Positions 44,541 through 55,202 of a stretch of 64,000 nt of DNA are shown here, in pieces (the stretch's first letter is position 1; each line of letters opens with the position of its first letter). Source of the DNA: Ophiura sarsii (taxonomy: Eukaryota > Echinodermata > Ophiuroidea > Amphilepidida > Ophiuridae); assembly GCA_035610835.1 (NCBI GenBank), contig CM069452.1, positions 27,144,143 through 27,208,142 of the forward strand, written 5' to 3'. The notes beneath the pieces are model-generated. The model had not been told where the DNA came from and made no database searches. It saw only the letters and a program-made list of their open reading frames with translations. Both the position numbers and the translations under genes were made by a program.

Positions 44541-45317
44541 TGAAGAGCTCTATTCCAAAAGGAATCAACTCCACTTTTTGTCGAAATTGAGTTAGGTGCA
44601 GAACATGAAAGAGAGTTACGAAATACATCTTTTACACTTTGTTCTACATCTTTAGCATGTTCGGGAAAAGTTATGGCCCTCGGTAATTTCCGGAAATGTC
44701 CGGTAATTTCCAGAAGTTTCCGGAAATTTGAATATAATTCACTCTTTTGTAAGCCAAAATGGTAGAAATATGGTTCTTTTATCATGGTAACACCTTGATA
44801 GGAGTGTCCTTAATGAAATGCAGTGAAGAAAAGGTAAAATGTATGGGACAATTGTTTTAAAAATTGCACACAAACAGAAGTGCTGTTATTTCAAAAAATG
44901 TGCCAAATTGTCCAAATTTTCAGTTTTTTCAAGAAAAAACAAAATGTCATAATTTAAAAAGTTGAAGAAGTATTTGAATGCGGTTTTCTGTTTTCAATGT
45001 GATTTGATAATGTCTTACAGGTGTACCTTAATTGAAAATAACGATTGTTTAGCAAAGTGGTTTTTGAAAATTGGTCGAAACATTTATGTTCCAAAAGGGA
45101 TCAACTCCACTAGTTTCCGAAAATAAAGAATGACATAGGAAATACAGTGAAAATAAAAAATGAAATCAAACCTGTTTTTAAGCTTACACATATAGTATCT
45201 TTCATATGGCAGAAAGTTAGCATAATCAAAGAAGTGCAACATGCTTAATTTAAAAAACGTTGCTTTTCTCCTATTTCACTTATATGGAGTTGATTCCTTA
45301 TGGAACATAGCTCTTCA
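44541..45317. mobile_element. TA-flanked MITE (777 bp)
   Basis: Ends TGAAGAGCTCTATTCC and GGAACATAGCTCTTCA are inverted, and pairing continues through AAGGAATCAACTCCA for ~35 bp. TA lies outside both ends. A further direct copy of the subterminal block (TTCCAAAAGGGATCAACTCC) occurs internally at about 45090. There is no transposase; the TA target suggests Tc1/mariner-type mobilisation. Confidence 0.8.
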
Positions 45318-46559
45318 TATACTGAACAAATACTAGCCATATGTGTATTCATTTTAATGCATTAAATTTCTCTTGGCGATTCCAAATATGGTCATGAAAT
45401 TCAATGATTTTGATATTTTGAAACATTTTGTGTGATTTTGTAACTGTCGTCTGCAGACGCCTGCCGCGTAAAAAGTGTTATGCATGGTCTTTATTTTAAA
45501 TAATTAGAATGCCATGTTAAACTGATATCTATTACACATCTAGCTGGCACCTTTATGATTAAGTAAGTTGGAAAGACCTGCAATTATCAATGTACACCAC
45601 AAAGTTCTTGACCAGGTGCTTTTTTAACTTTAACACTATCCATGCACTCGATTTTTAAAAATCAAATTGCTGCGAAGATATTCGCTCGCTTAATGCGTAT
45701 CCAATTTTACTGATACCGATTACAGATGCTATAGCAGCATCTGGTCAGGAAATCTCTGTGTTAGGGTGTAGGGTAAAGGGTATTGAAGTGTCGTAGTGGA
45801 TGGATTTTTTAAAATATTATTCTCATTCATACAAATATTACATAATGTTAATGATTCATGTTATCTTTAAATAGCATCACAAAAATGTTACATAACAGAA
45901 ATTGCAAAATGTGTTATATATTATACAAATATATCTTCATACTATTTTTTTAAATTTTATGACAGTTTATCATGGAAGTTAAATAATTTTACGCGTTCTT
46001 AATTCTGAATCGAAGAGAAATAGCAAATTTGGGTTGTTTTTAACATATCTGAATTTACATAGAGTATAACAACAGCACCCACATAGATGATAAGATTGTT
46101 GTCAGAATTTTTGAATTTTTGTACCCCCAAAATAGAACCTCCACATTAAATTTAAAAACAAAGCTTCATTTTGCAGAAACGTGCAAATCAATGTAACCCT
46201 TTCGCAGAAGTAAAAGTAATGTTCTGTGTACTCAATTATATTACAATTATTACAAATATTAGATGACTCTTTACCCATTTTGTGTAACAACATTTTCGTT
46301 GGGTAGATGTTGTGAAGATATTTCAAATTAAGTGTAATCAACCTCGTTTTATGCGTGCATTTTGGAATTGTTTGCCAGATTGGTTTCCAATTGACTATGA
46401 AATTCGGAAAACGTCTTATCCAGAGGTTTTTACAAATTAGGGGAGAGGCATTGGATTTAAGAATATCCTTTCTGAACGTCTTAACAGATGTTTGGATTAC
46501 GTATCGATTACTGCCAGAAGAGCATTACGAATGACATAATAATCTAAAATATTATTAGT

Positions 46560-47560
46560 GTTATTCGGCATACGATCTTTGAAACTGGATGGAAGTTGAT
46601 GCGATACGTGACACGGTTACATTTATCGAATATATCACTGTACATTCTTTACCATTGCGACTGGTGTGACATATAGTTGGAATGTAATATACAACTACTA
46701 AACCAATTAAGGAAACCTTAAACCGAAGTGATAATAAAGACACCATTTCAGATCCCTATTTTGAGATATGAAAGTGAAGTTGTATTCATAACTTTAGATA
46801 AGTCATATTTCACGGCAGTGCTACGGACTGTTTACATTAATCCTCCAAGATATTTATATTGAGGAAAAAAACATATCCCAGACACTCCAAGCTACTTAAG
46901 ATCATACCCATTTACTAATGCATGTCCATTTGATAACGCACTTGTTTGAACATACTCCTGTACATATGAACCGGGTCGATAACACTGTAGTTCGTAACCG
47001 GAAGCAAGATTCACACCTGTTTTTGTACCTATTTTTTTTTGTATTTCCCGGTGGACATATTTTACAAGAAATAAAGTCTTTAAAAAGAACAGACAGACTC
47101 CTTCAGCTTGCGCATAAGGGAGAGCTTGAATGACACGAAATCCATGTGTTAATATCACTCAAGGGATATTGTCAAATTGATGAGGATGCACACTTTGCGC
47201 CCAGAAATCGATCTGCGAGAGGATACTGCAGGTGATATCGTGTTCGGCAAGTTGGGAAACTTAAGTGGGTAACAAACATAATGATACGTGCTTTATCCCT
47301 AACTGAATGATCCTTACTAAATCGTCTCTTCTTGGGAACGTTCATTCATTCACCCAGTATGAGCATTGATTAAAGCTAAACAAATGAAGACGTAGGAAAA
47401 GGGTAAATTTGTTATAAGTGGTATCAATTTGAGACCGGCTAAGGCCACGCTATAACACCGGTACGTATGGCTCAGACGTAAAAGTGACCTGTTCGTGTTT
47501 TGGAATTATCCCCGTTATAAACTCGCGTGCCTACTCTTCATCCCACATGGACCGTAACCA
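46560..47560. other. Sequence inserted within the LINE, nature unknown
   Basis: It lies between the RT and zinc-binding parts of the L1-like LINE. Overlapping open frames near 46892-47158 on both strands show no domain. No terminal repeats were recognised. Confidence 0.3.
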
Positions 47561-47561
47561 G

Positions 47562-47660
47562 GGCTGTACATAGTACCCGCCCGCACGCCCGAGGCAGGTA
47601 CATTTTGCGTCGGGCGGGTAACTTTAAAAAATATACACGCCCGGCTGGCCGGTAAGAATT
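47562..47660 (+). mobile_element. hAT-like terminus
   Basis: CAGGGCTGTACATAGTACCC followed by GCCCGCACGCCCG and CGTCGGGCGGGTAAC resembles the start of hAT elements with CG-rich subterminal repeats. The matching right end and 8-bp duplication were not found before the LINE resumes near 48098. Confidence 0.4.
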
Positions 47661-48982
47661 TTGCTGTTGGTAAATATGCGTCCGACATGATAATTATATG
47701 GGACGAGTAGAAAATATGATCTCAAGTTATAGCAACATTTTTTAAAAATTTTATCGTAATAATTCCTGTCCATGGTATATGAAATACGTAATATTGCCAA
47801 CATGTGTTGAAAATCAGTATTACGTTATATAGTTTAAGAAGAGACATTGCCGGATATATAATAATTTGTCATTACATTTATCTCGATGACAGTACGTACA
47901 GAATATGATTGTGTTGCCCAACGAATGTTCAAACAGCACCTCTGAGTGACTTTTTTGGCGGGAATTGGCCCTTGTGCTCATTTTTTTGTTGTTGGCTGGA
48001 CCACGTGGCCGGCGCGAGTTCGTGTCTTCTTAAAGTATCAGGTACCTCCCTGTAATTAAAATTGAGGCAATTTTAGACCAATAAACGGGACACTGATTCA
48101 AGAGTTCAAGGTCTTGAATCTGGGACCTAAAATACACTTTTTCCTAAATGGATATAATAATCTGCTCAGTTCCTTGATAAATTCTTCAGGAGGATCGGGT
48201 AAAGTTAAAATTAAGAAAGTGAGCTTGGATAACAAAGGCGATTTTATTATGGTTATTTCTCTTAGTACTGTGAGGTTTCTTCTTGACCATTCACAAATTA
48301 GTTTTCTTATAGATTCCATGACATGTTCATAATTCAAATTTACCATACTCTCCACATTAGTTGAGAATACAATTCCGAGAGCTTTCAAATATCATCTGCA
48401 TTTACTCGAGCCCATTTTACTGGGATTTCATTACATATTGTATTTATACTCACTTTTTCTGAGCCTATAAAAACTGCTTAAGTTTTATCAGTCTTAACTT
48501 TAAGACCAGATTTTCTTGCGAACAAATCTAGCGTATTAAAGGCTGATCTCATAGATTCGGCAGAACCATCAAGGAAGAGAACGGTATTATCAGCATGTTG
48601 AGAAAAACGATATTCCCTATCCGCTATTAAAACCCCTTTAATATTGCATCCTGCTAGCGTTGCGCACCGCTAAACCACGCTGTACGATCACGCCAACACA
48701 AACGAGCACGACAACATCGGTAGCTGCCGTGTGTTGAATTGTTGGCGAACATGCGCAGTCCATTCTAAAATGACTTATTCCAAAACACACCAGCGCCTAT
48801 AAGTACCATTTCGTATCACTATGTACAATCCGATAACTGTTGTTATAGCAATGCAAACATTTCCATACTACATGTAATATAGACATATTTTAATAAAACA
48901 CGTATCACAAACAGTTCCAGACCAGGTGCTTTGATGTTAGCTAATTCAAAATCAATAGTGGGTACCAAAAGTCTGAGATATA

Positions 48983-50687
48983 CAGTTAAGCCCACAATAA
49001 TTCATACTCTTTGAAAAATGTGAGTTTTTTGCGTTTTTCTCATATCTATACCAGCTGGAGTGGTGGAACTTTCGTTAGTTTTCAAGTACAAATCAATATA
49101 TTTGGGCTCAACATTTCATATTCATATTCATACCCCATACCAAGTCTCAGGATTGAGGCCATATTTTGTGATAATACACATGTTTTTTACATTCCAAACG
49201 TTCTTTATTTGTGTGTTATGGTATTAGTCCATGATGTGTGCATACAATGTGGATGCATAACAAATGTGTCCTATTGAATGCACAGTGAGGGATATAAAAG
49301 GACAACACTCTAGCTCTTTGTCAGCATGGTGAAGAAGACCAAATAACTCAGTGAGGACCTTTGTGTGTGCATATTGTGAATGCTCACAAATAGGGGAAAG
49401 GCTACAAAGCTATTTCGAAGCAATTCCAAGTGCCAGATTCCACCGTACAAAGCATAATTAGGAAGAACAAGACGTTCAACTCAGTTAAAAACCTTGAACA
49501 ATCTTTAGTGAGTCTTGGACCAAGATATTAAGACAGACACGCCGGCAGACATTGCACACGAGAGTTCTCCATAGACTCAGATCAAGAAGGACTCCTGAAA
49601 AGAGACAAAGATAAACTCGTCTAACATTTGCAAGAGCACTTCTGGACAAAGATCCAAGCTTTCAGCCCTCAGTGCTGGGGTTGGCTAAGATGCAAGACGA
49701 GTTTCTTCGTGTCTCTTTCAGAAGAAGAGTCTTTCTTGGTCGGCCTCCATGGAGACCTCTCATGTGCAATATCTGCTGGTGTGTCTGTCATGATATCTTG
49801 GTCCAAGAATTGCCAAGGTTGTTCAGGAGAGCATTGATGGTAATCTGTGGATTGTTGTTGGCCTGTCGTAATACTTTTCTTGCCAAACAAGGGGACACCG
49901 TTGGCTTCCGACTGCGTCCTTCAATTTTTATTTACTGAGTTGAATTTCTTGTTCTTCATAATTATGCATTGTATGGTAGGAATCATTTTTGGAATTGATC
50001 TCAGTTTAACAAAATTTTCAATAATGTTTGGATACAATATTTTTGATCCGGACCCTTTACTAAATTATATTATATTATTTGGGGAAACTGTACGTATACA
50101 GAAAAAGATGTGCAGGTTTACGGCCGATTTTTTAAGTGTTTTTAAACACTTAAAAAATCGGCTTAAAAGGGCTTAGTTCATTTTATGTTCCAAGTTGAAA
50201 ATCATATTGCCATTGGAAAGGGAAGATTATATTAACACAATAAAAATGGGGTTTATATAAAAGGTGGAAAGACAATAATTAAATACTGTACTTTGTTATA
50301 TAGAGAATATTAAAACTAAATGTTCATATATATTATTGTTTCCTGTATGACAAATGCAAAAAAATAGTTGGTGCGCCGGCATCAACAAAAAGAAGAAAAA
50401 AAGGAATCTGCCACTAGGAATTGTTTCGAAATATTTGTATATGTTTCGAGTTATTTGGTCCTCACTGAGTTATCTTCTTCGCCATGCTGATTCGCCTTCA
50501 CTGTACATTCAATAGGACACATTTGTAATGCATCCACATTGTATGCACACATCATGGAATAATACCATAACAATATAAAAGCCTATCACACAATATAAAG
50601 AACGTTTGGAATGTCAAAAACATGTGTATTATCACAAAATATGGCCTCAATCTTGAGACTTGGTATGGGGTATGAATAATTTTGGAC
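48983..50687. mobile_element. Palindromic Tc1-like element carrying two head-to-head transposase starts
   Basis: The left end is TA then CAGTTAAGCCCACAATAATT. The left half (to about 49685) and right half (about 49690-50687, reversed) are homologous through the TIR, the leader with the start codon, and the first part of the transposase. On the + strand ATG 49326 begins MVKKTK-stop-LSEDL, and 49394-49492 reads GKGYKAISKQFQVPDSTVQS then IIRKNKTFNSVKNL, a Tc1-type helix-turn-helix. On the minus strand ATG at 50485 begins MAKK, and 49970-49930 encodes QCIIMKNKKFNS, the equivalent helix. The catalytic DDE part is absent from both. Stops and frame changes abound. The right half has an extra ~460 bp (49972-50430). 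Confidence 0.8.
50123..50162. repeat. Perfect 19-bp hairpin, 2-nt loop
   Basis: Left arm GCCGATTTTTTAAGTGTTT, loop TT, and a perfectly complementary right arm. It lies inside the extra segment of the palindromic Tc1-like element's right half. Confidence 0.9.
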
Positions 50688-50689
50688 AT

Positions 50690-51910
50690 TACATTATAAA
50701 CACATTTTGTGCTAGAGTAACATACAAAATGCTATAAAATGGCAAAAAATGTCACGATCAAAATCAATAAATGGATCAATATATGGTAAAATAATAAAAA
50801 TATCACAATTCTAGGCAAGCGTCAAATATCTGTGGCGTGCTACTGTGATCCTGCACTGAAACCTAAACAGGTCAGCCTGACTAACTTAAAGCTAGTCCAG
50901 ATGGTGTCCATCTTGACTAGCTTTAGCCTAATCCAGCATTGCTGAACAAGCTTTACGTTAGTCGCTCGGCTAGCTTGATGTTAGTCCGTCCTAAGCTGGA
51001 CTAGTTTAGGCTAGTCGCTCGACTAGCTTTAAGTTAGTCCAGATGGTGCCTATCTGGACTAGCTTTACGTTGGTCGCCTCGACTAGCTTTTATTCTTTGA
51101 CCATTACCTCGTAGCAATGGTTGTATGTAATGTTAGCAGAATATGATATGAGGTGTTTATTTCCGATAAATGCAATTTTGCGATGGACAGAGAATATCAA
51201 TCTATGAATCAGAGTGAATAATTCATTTATTCTTGTTTAAATTTCATCACTCGGTGAGTGAGTGACATGAGAATTGGATAAATCACTCTCTACAGAGTGA
51301 TTTTTCACTCTTTTAGAGTGAAAATAATTTCACTCCTGTCCCAGAGTATTTTTGTTCTCGCTCTTTTACATTTAGAGAGTATATAGTCAGCATGAAGAAG
51401 ATTTACACAATTCCACCTGTATTATATAAAATGTAAAGCTGATATAAAGAACATTAAATTGCATCTCAGTTCCTTGACTAATGTTAAGCTAGTCCAGCAA
51501 TGCGACTAGCCTAAACTAGTCCAGCTTAGGACGGACTCACATCAAGCTAGTTGAGCGAATGCTCCAGCTTGACTAACATAAGCTAATCCAGCCAAAGACT
51601 AGTCCAGCAGAACAAATCAAACTAGTCAGGCTGAGCCGGACTAACCTTCAGCTAGTCAAGTCGGCCATACCCTATCCAGCAGGCATGACTAGCCTGCTTG
51701 ACCAGTTTAAGCTAGTCCAGCAGGCTTGACTAGCCTGCTCGAATAGTTTAAAGTTAGTCCAGTCTGTGCCTGGCTAGTTTAAGTTGTCAGTGTGCCTTTT
51801 GTAAATGTATATCACGGGTTCGATTCCCGTACTTCCCATTTTTTTCTCTATTTTTTTCTTTCTTCAAAAAATGATTTTAATGACTTTAGTGGCTTTAATG
51901 AAATCATTTA
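50690..51910 (+). mobile_element. SINE-bearing dispersed repeat, copy 3, split by a CACTA-like insertion
   Basis: 50690-50853 carries ACATTATAAACACATTTTGT, AAAATAATAAAAATATCACA and CTGTGGCGTGC; 51793-51835 carries ATCACGGGTTCGATTCCCGT, the B box. Removing 50854-51792 plus one 2-bp repeat restores the spacing between A-box-like core and B box to that of the 27955-28012 copy. The left edge abuts the palindromic Tc1-like element. Confidence 0.7.
50854..51792. mobile_element. CACTA-like non-autonomous element 1 (939 bp), AGCTAGTC subterminal repeats
   Basis: Begins CACTGAAACCTAAACAGG and ends CTAGTTTAAGTTGTCAGTG; TG lies outside both ends. The first ~250 and last ~320 bp are filled with GACTAGCTTTAAGTTAGTCC-like words in both orientations (more than twenty CTAG-containing units), and the two ends pair as imperfect inverted repeats (GGACTAGTTTAGGCTAGTCG with its complement). 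The centre is AT-rich and non-coding. CACT(A/G) ends, a short duplication and subterminal repeats are marks of CMC/EnSpm (CACTA) elements; the assignment is inferred, as no transposase is present. Confidence 0.7.
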
Positions 51911-51937
51911 TGTCAATTTCTATGAAATACAGTATGG

Positions 51938-51940
<3 letters not shown>

Positions 51941-51984
<44 letters not shown>

Positions 51985-51985
51985 G
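51941..51985 (+). repeat. (TAA)n microsatellite at the LINE 3' end
   Basis: About 15 ATA/TAA triplets lie immediately 3' (minus-strand sense) of the CR1-like LINE that ends near 52040, next to AGTACTTATAAAGCGC, a typical 3'-terminal sequence of such LINEs. Confidence 0.9.
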
Positions 51986-53745
51986 CAGTACTTATAAAGC
52001 GCAACAATATTTGAAAAACATCCCAATGCGCTGAAACAGAGCATAATAAAACTACATCATAAAGCAATTATACATAAACTACAATTCACACAAATGGAAC
52101 ATATGAGTTTTGAGAGAGTTCTTGAATTGATGGATGGATGGCGCATGACGAATTTCATATGGCAGATCATTCCAGAGTTTCGGAGCGATGATGGAAAAGG
52201 CTCTTTCGCCGTAAGTTTTTGTCCGACATGATGGAGTTTGCAGCAGATCTTGACTTGAAGAACGTAGTGTCCTGGTTGGAACATATGGATGGAGAAGTTC
52301 ACACAAATACATTGGTGCCATGTCATGACGAACTTTATATGCGAGGAGAAGAATTTTAAAAATGATCCTGTCAAGAACTGGCAACCAATGGAGGTCTCGT
52401 AGAACTGGTGTAATGTGTTCTCGCCTTTTGGTGAAAGTAACGAGTCTGGCAGCGGAATTTTGAATTCTTTGAAGTTTTTAAATGTCCTTTCAAGGCAAAC
52501 CAGTGAGAAGAATGTTATTATTGGATATTATCTGGAGGAAACAAAAGCATGGATTAACTGTTCTGTGGTTGATTTATCCAGGTAACGACGAATTTTACCG
52601 ATCTTTCTCAAAGCGAAGGAAGCACCGCGGCATATGTTATTGACATGAGGGGACATAAGTAAATGAGAGTCAAAAATTGCACCAAGGTTGCGAACCTTAC
52701 AAGCTGGAGTCACTTGAGAATCACCTGCAGTTAATGTAGAAATATTGGAAACGTTGGAGAATTTTGAAGAGATGTGGAGTACCTCTGTTTTGCTATCATT
52801 TAACATGAGGTAATTGGCTACCATCCATGTCTTGATATCATGAAAACATTTTTCAATTCTTTCAGCTGCTGCTGCTCTTTGATCAGCACGCATGGTGATA
52901 AATAACTGCGTATCATCTGCATAAATGACACATGAAAGTCCGTGAGCTCTGATAATGTCTTCTACAGGAGTAGTATATAAAATAAACAAAACGGGACCAG
53001 CAACCGAGCCCTGTGGTATCCCCCATTTCATACTAATAGGATCTGATCTTTCACCACCGATGTTAACAACCATTTCAGCGCATTACCACCAATGCCAAAC
53101 CTGGTCTTTAAGCGGTTAAGCAACACAGAATGATCGATAGTATCGAATGCCGCTGTAAGGTCCAGGAGCACAAGAATAGCTTCATCCTTGTTGTCAAGAG
53201 CAATCAAAAGGTCATTATAAACCCGTACTAGAGCAGTTTCAGTGCTAAAATACTGTCTGTACGCAGATTGAGAATTTGCAAAAAGATCGTTTGCAGACAA
53301 GTAGGAAACAAACTGCTGCATAGCCGACCGCTCAATGACTTTACCAACGAAGGCCAAATTGGAGAGGGGCCGGTAGTTTTAATTTCAGGATCAAGACTGG
53401 GCTTTTTCAGAAGAGGAGATACCAGAGCTGATTTTAAGTCAGATGGAAAGACGCCCTGTTGCAGTGACATATTTGTGATCCGAATTATTGATGGTAAAAG
53501 AACATCTAAGTGCTGCGATGTAATGTGGGCAGGTAATGGATCAAGGTCACATGATTTCATACTTGATCCTTTTATGATTTTACAAACATCATCCACTGTA
53601 AGTTTCTGGAAATTGTTAAACTGGCTTGTACAGTTTTCTTGCAGATCCACAGTAAGATCGCGTTTCACAGAAACATCAAGGGCAAGACGCAGTTTGCGTA
53701 TCTTATCATGGAAAAAGATAGCAAAGTAACATTAATCAATCGATT
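51986..53745 (-). mobile_element. 5'-truncated CR1-like LINE
   Basis: Minus-strand remnant spanning the end of the pre-RT linker, reverse transcriptase and C-terminal domain, with a microsatellite-type 3' end. The endonuclease is missing upstream of about 53745. Several frame changes make it non-functional. Confidence 0.9.
52079..53745 (-). pseudogene. Degenerate CR1-like reverse transcriptase ORF
   Basis: Minus-strand pieces in order. 53745-53370: FFHDKIRKLRLALDVSVKRD, SSMKSCDLDPLPAHIT and KSALVSPLLKKPSLDPEIK. Frame change near 53370. 53357-53060: LAFVGKVIERSAMQQFVSYL, SQSAYRQYFSTETALVRV and LLDLTAAFDTIDHSVLLNRL (RT motif A). A deletion with frame change near 53055. 53073-52528: KWGIPQGSVAGPVLFILY and CVIYADDTQLFI, with the YADD catalytic motif intact at 52912-52923. 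52528-52384 needs further frame changes and has stops (KLQRIQNSAARLVTF, REHITPVLRDLHWLP). 52384-52079: ERAFSIIAPKLWNDLPYEIR, ending at a stop. The LPYEIR…F..LKTHLF-type tail is characteristic of CR1/L2-group elements. Confidence 0.88.
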
Positions 53746-53749
53746 TATT

Positions 53750-54000
53750 AAATGTGTAGGCCTATGTATTTTTATTTTTTATTCATCTTTTTATTTACTT
53801 TATTTATAATATTCATTCAATAGGCATATATGCGTTTATTTATTTGATTTCATGTTATTTACTTTATTTATTTATTAATTTATTATATAATTATTACAAA
53901 CAAGTTGATAATAAATTGCATGATAAAATTCTCCCACTGATCATATCTATGTAATCGTCCATCGGGCAAATAAGAAATTGTCGTTTAGTTACAGCATAAA
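53750..54000. other. AT-rich TTTATTTAT-type sequence
   Basis: Low-complexity TTTATTTA/ATTTATT repeats with no gene or identified element. Confidence 0.5.
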
Positions 54001-54320
54001 CTGTTAATGCTCCAACTTACTCTTGGGTCCGGGAGGAATAAGATTTAGCGTAAATTACCCGCCAGTTACTAGCCTAGTAGCTTATATCCGGTTTGGTGCT
54101 CACAAATTGTTGGGTTACGCCTCAGTTACTAGCGAGGTAGCGCTATTCTTCATTGGTGCACTCGGCCGTATCGGCCGAGTGCACCAATGACGGGTAACTT
54201 AATAGGGAGGTAAGCTACCTCCCTAGTAGTTATGCTCTAACTGTAGCATAACTTACTAAAGATGTAATTCTTAAAGCATAACTGGCGAGTAACACCAGAA
54301 TAGCAACTAGCGAGGTAAAT
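54001..54320. mobile_element. Foldback repeat with a perfect GC-rich hairpin at its centre (empty-site copy)
   Basis: Centre: 18-bp perfect arms CATTGGTGCACTCGGCCG (54151-54168) and complement (54172-54189) around TAT. A second palindrome, AGGGAGGTA-AGC-TACCTCCCT, follows at about 54207-54227. Flanking parts (CAACTTACTCTTGGGTCC, GCGTAAATTACCCGCCAGTT, GTTGGGTTACGCCTCAGTTA) recur in the copy at 55203-56330. The outer halves are only partly complementary (CGCCAGTTACTAGC with GCAACTAGCGAG-type sequence). Confidence 0.75.
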
Positions 54321-54489
54321 ATCCACATTAATCAGCATCGTCTCCTTACAAAATTAATTGGCGCATATGCCAAGTATTAACCTATAGTTTACTGTAAAAT
54401 TCTGACGTGAATGGTCCTCCGTAATATTAAAAGCGTGTCGTCACTCGCTAGGTCATAGGTGAGTGTAAATCAAGGATCACGTGGAGTCG

Positions 54490-54790
54490 GCCTGCGATCC
54501 GGAAAAAAATGATGCCATTTTATGGCCAAAAATTTCGAAGTTTGTTTACCGCTTTTTCAAAAATAAGGACTATCATGACATTACAAACATATTTTGGGCG
54601 AGGGGCACATACAAACATTGCACCAAAAAGCACAATTTTAATGATAAACACAAGCACCCGATGGAAACAATTATATACAATTATAACACATCTCTTAACA
54701 CAAATACTTCCGTGGCGTGGATACCTTGTCCTTCGCTTGTTAACCGCAGAACCCCGGTTTGATCCCCAGACCATGCACGGCTCGATATGC
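54490..54790 (+). mobile_element. SINE-bearing dispersed repeat, copy 4
   Basis: Shares GATGCCATTTTATGGCC, AATAAGGACTATCATGACAT, ACAAACATATTTTGGGCGAG and CCGTGGCGTGGATACC with the other copies, and has a B-box-like CGGTTTGATCCCC at about 54755-54768. It is the most diverged copy. Confidence 0.6.
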
Positions 54791-55202
54791 TTTTTTTTTC
54801 GTTATTCTAGTTATACCCTTCCACTCACAATAATGTTGAAACTTGGCTTTATCAGTTTTTAATTAATAAAAACAATAATAAATTTATTTATTTAGTCATT
54901 ATTTAAGATCCTTGGACAATTAGTACATTTTGGTCAAAATATGACCCAAAGTCGGTGCGATAATAGTGTTTGAATGGGCAAAAGGAGTTGATCTAAATTT
55001 TGACTAAAAAAATCACCAAATTGCATGAATGGATTTTCAAAAATACAAAATCTTTCAGCTTATGAAGGGTCACATTCCACTTCAAGTAGACACCCCCTGG
55101 GCATGCAAGCGCAATTGGTCCTTCAGCATCAGCGAATCATCCCCTCCAATGTTCACAACAAATTTACGCTACTGCTAGAATCGACTGACTTGTGGCATAA
55201 AA

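Larger units (their letters stand above)
45960..48650 (-). mobile_element. L1/Tx1-like LINE remnant, split by later insertions
   Basis: Minus strand. 48650-48098 gives the C-terminal half of a reverse transcriptase: IKGVLIADREYRFSQHADNT, LFLDGSAESMRSAFNTLDLF, KSGLKVKTDKT-stop-AVFIGS, KALGIVFST, CEWSRRNLTVLREITIIKS and LTLPDPPEEFIKELSRLLYP. About 1.5 kb of unrelated sequence follows, then 46500-46102 gives the zinc-binding tail (IWQTIPKCTHKTRL, LKYLHNIYPTKMLLHKMG, ICNNCNIIEYTEHYFYFC). The catalytic YADD is HADN at 48587-48598, and a stop lies at 48478-48480. At 48650 the LINE abuts CGTGGTTTAGCGGTGCGCAA (minus strand), which looks like a tRNA A box, so the 5' truncation point is joined to SINE-like or tRNA-like DNA. 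Confidence 0.8.

Noticed and set aside
44528..44785. 85-codon minus-strand frame
   Set aside because: Lies across the end of the TA-flanked MITE; the termini contribute its coding.
50123..50162. Intrinsic transcription terminator
   Set aside because: Eukaryotic context, no gene ending here and no U tract after the stem.
49628..50176. Overlapping frames inside the Tc1-like element
   Set aside because: Out of frame with the transposase, on both strands, and across the palindrome centre.
51864..52067. Frames with poly-Ile and poly-Tyr runs
   Set aside because: They arise from the (TAA)n microsatellite.
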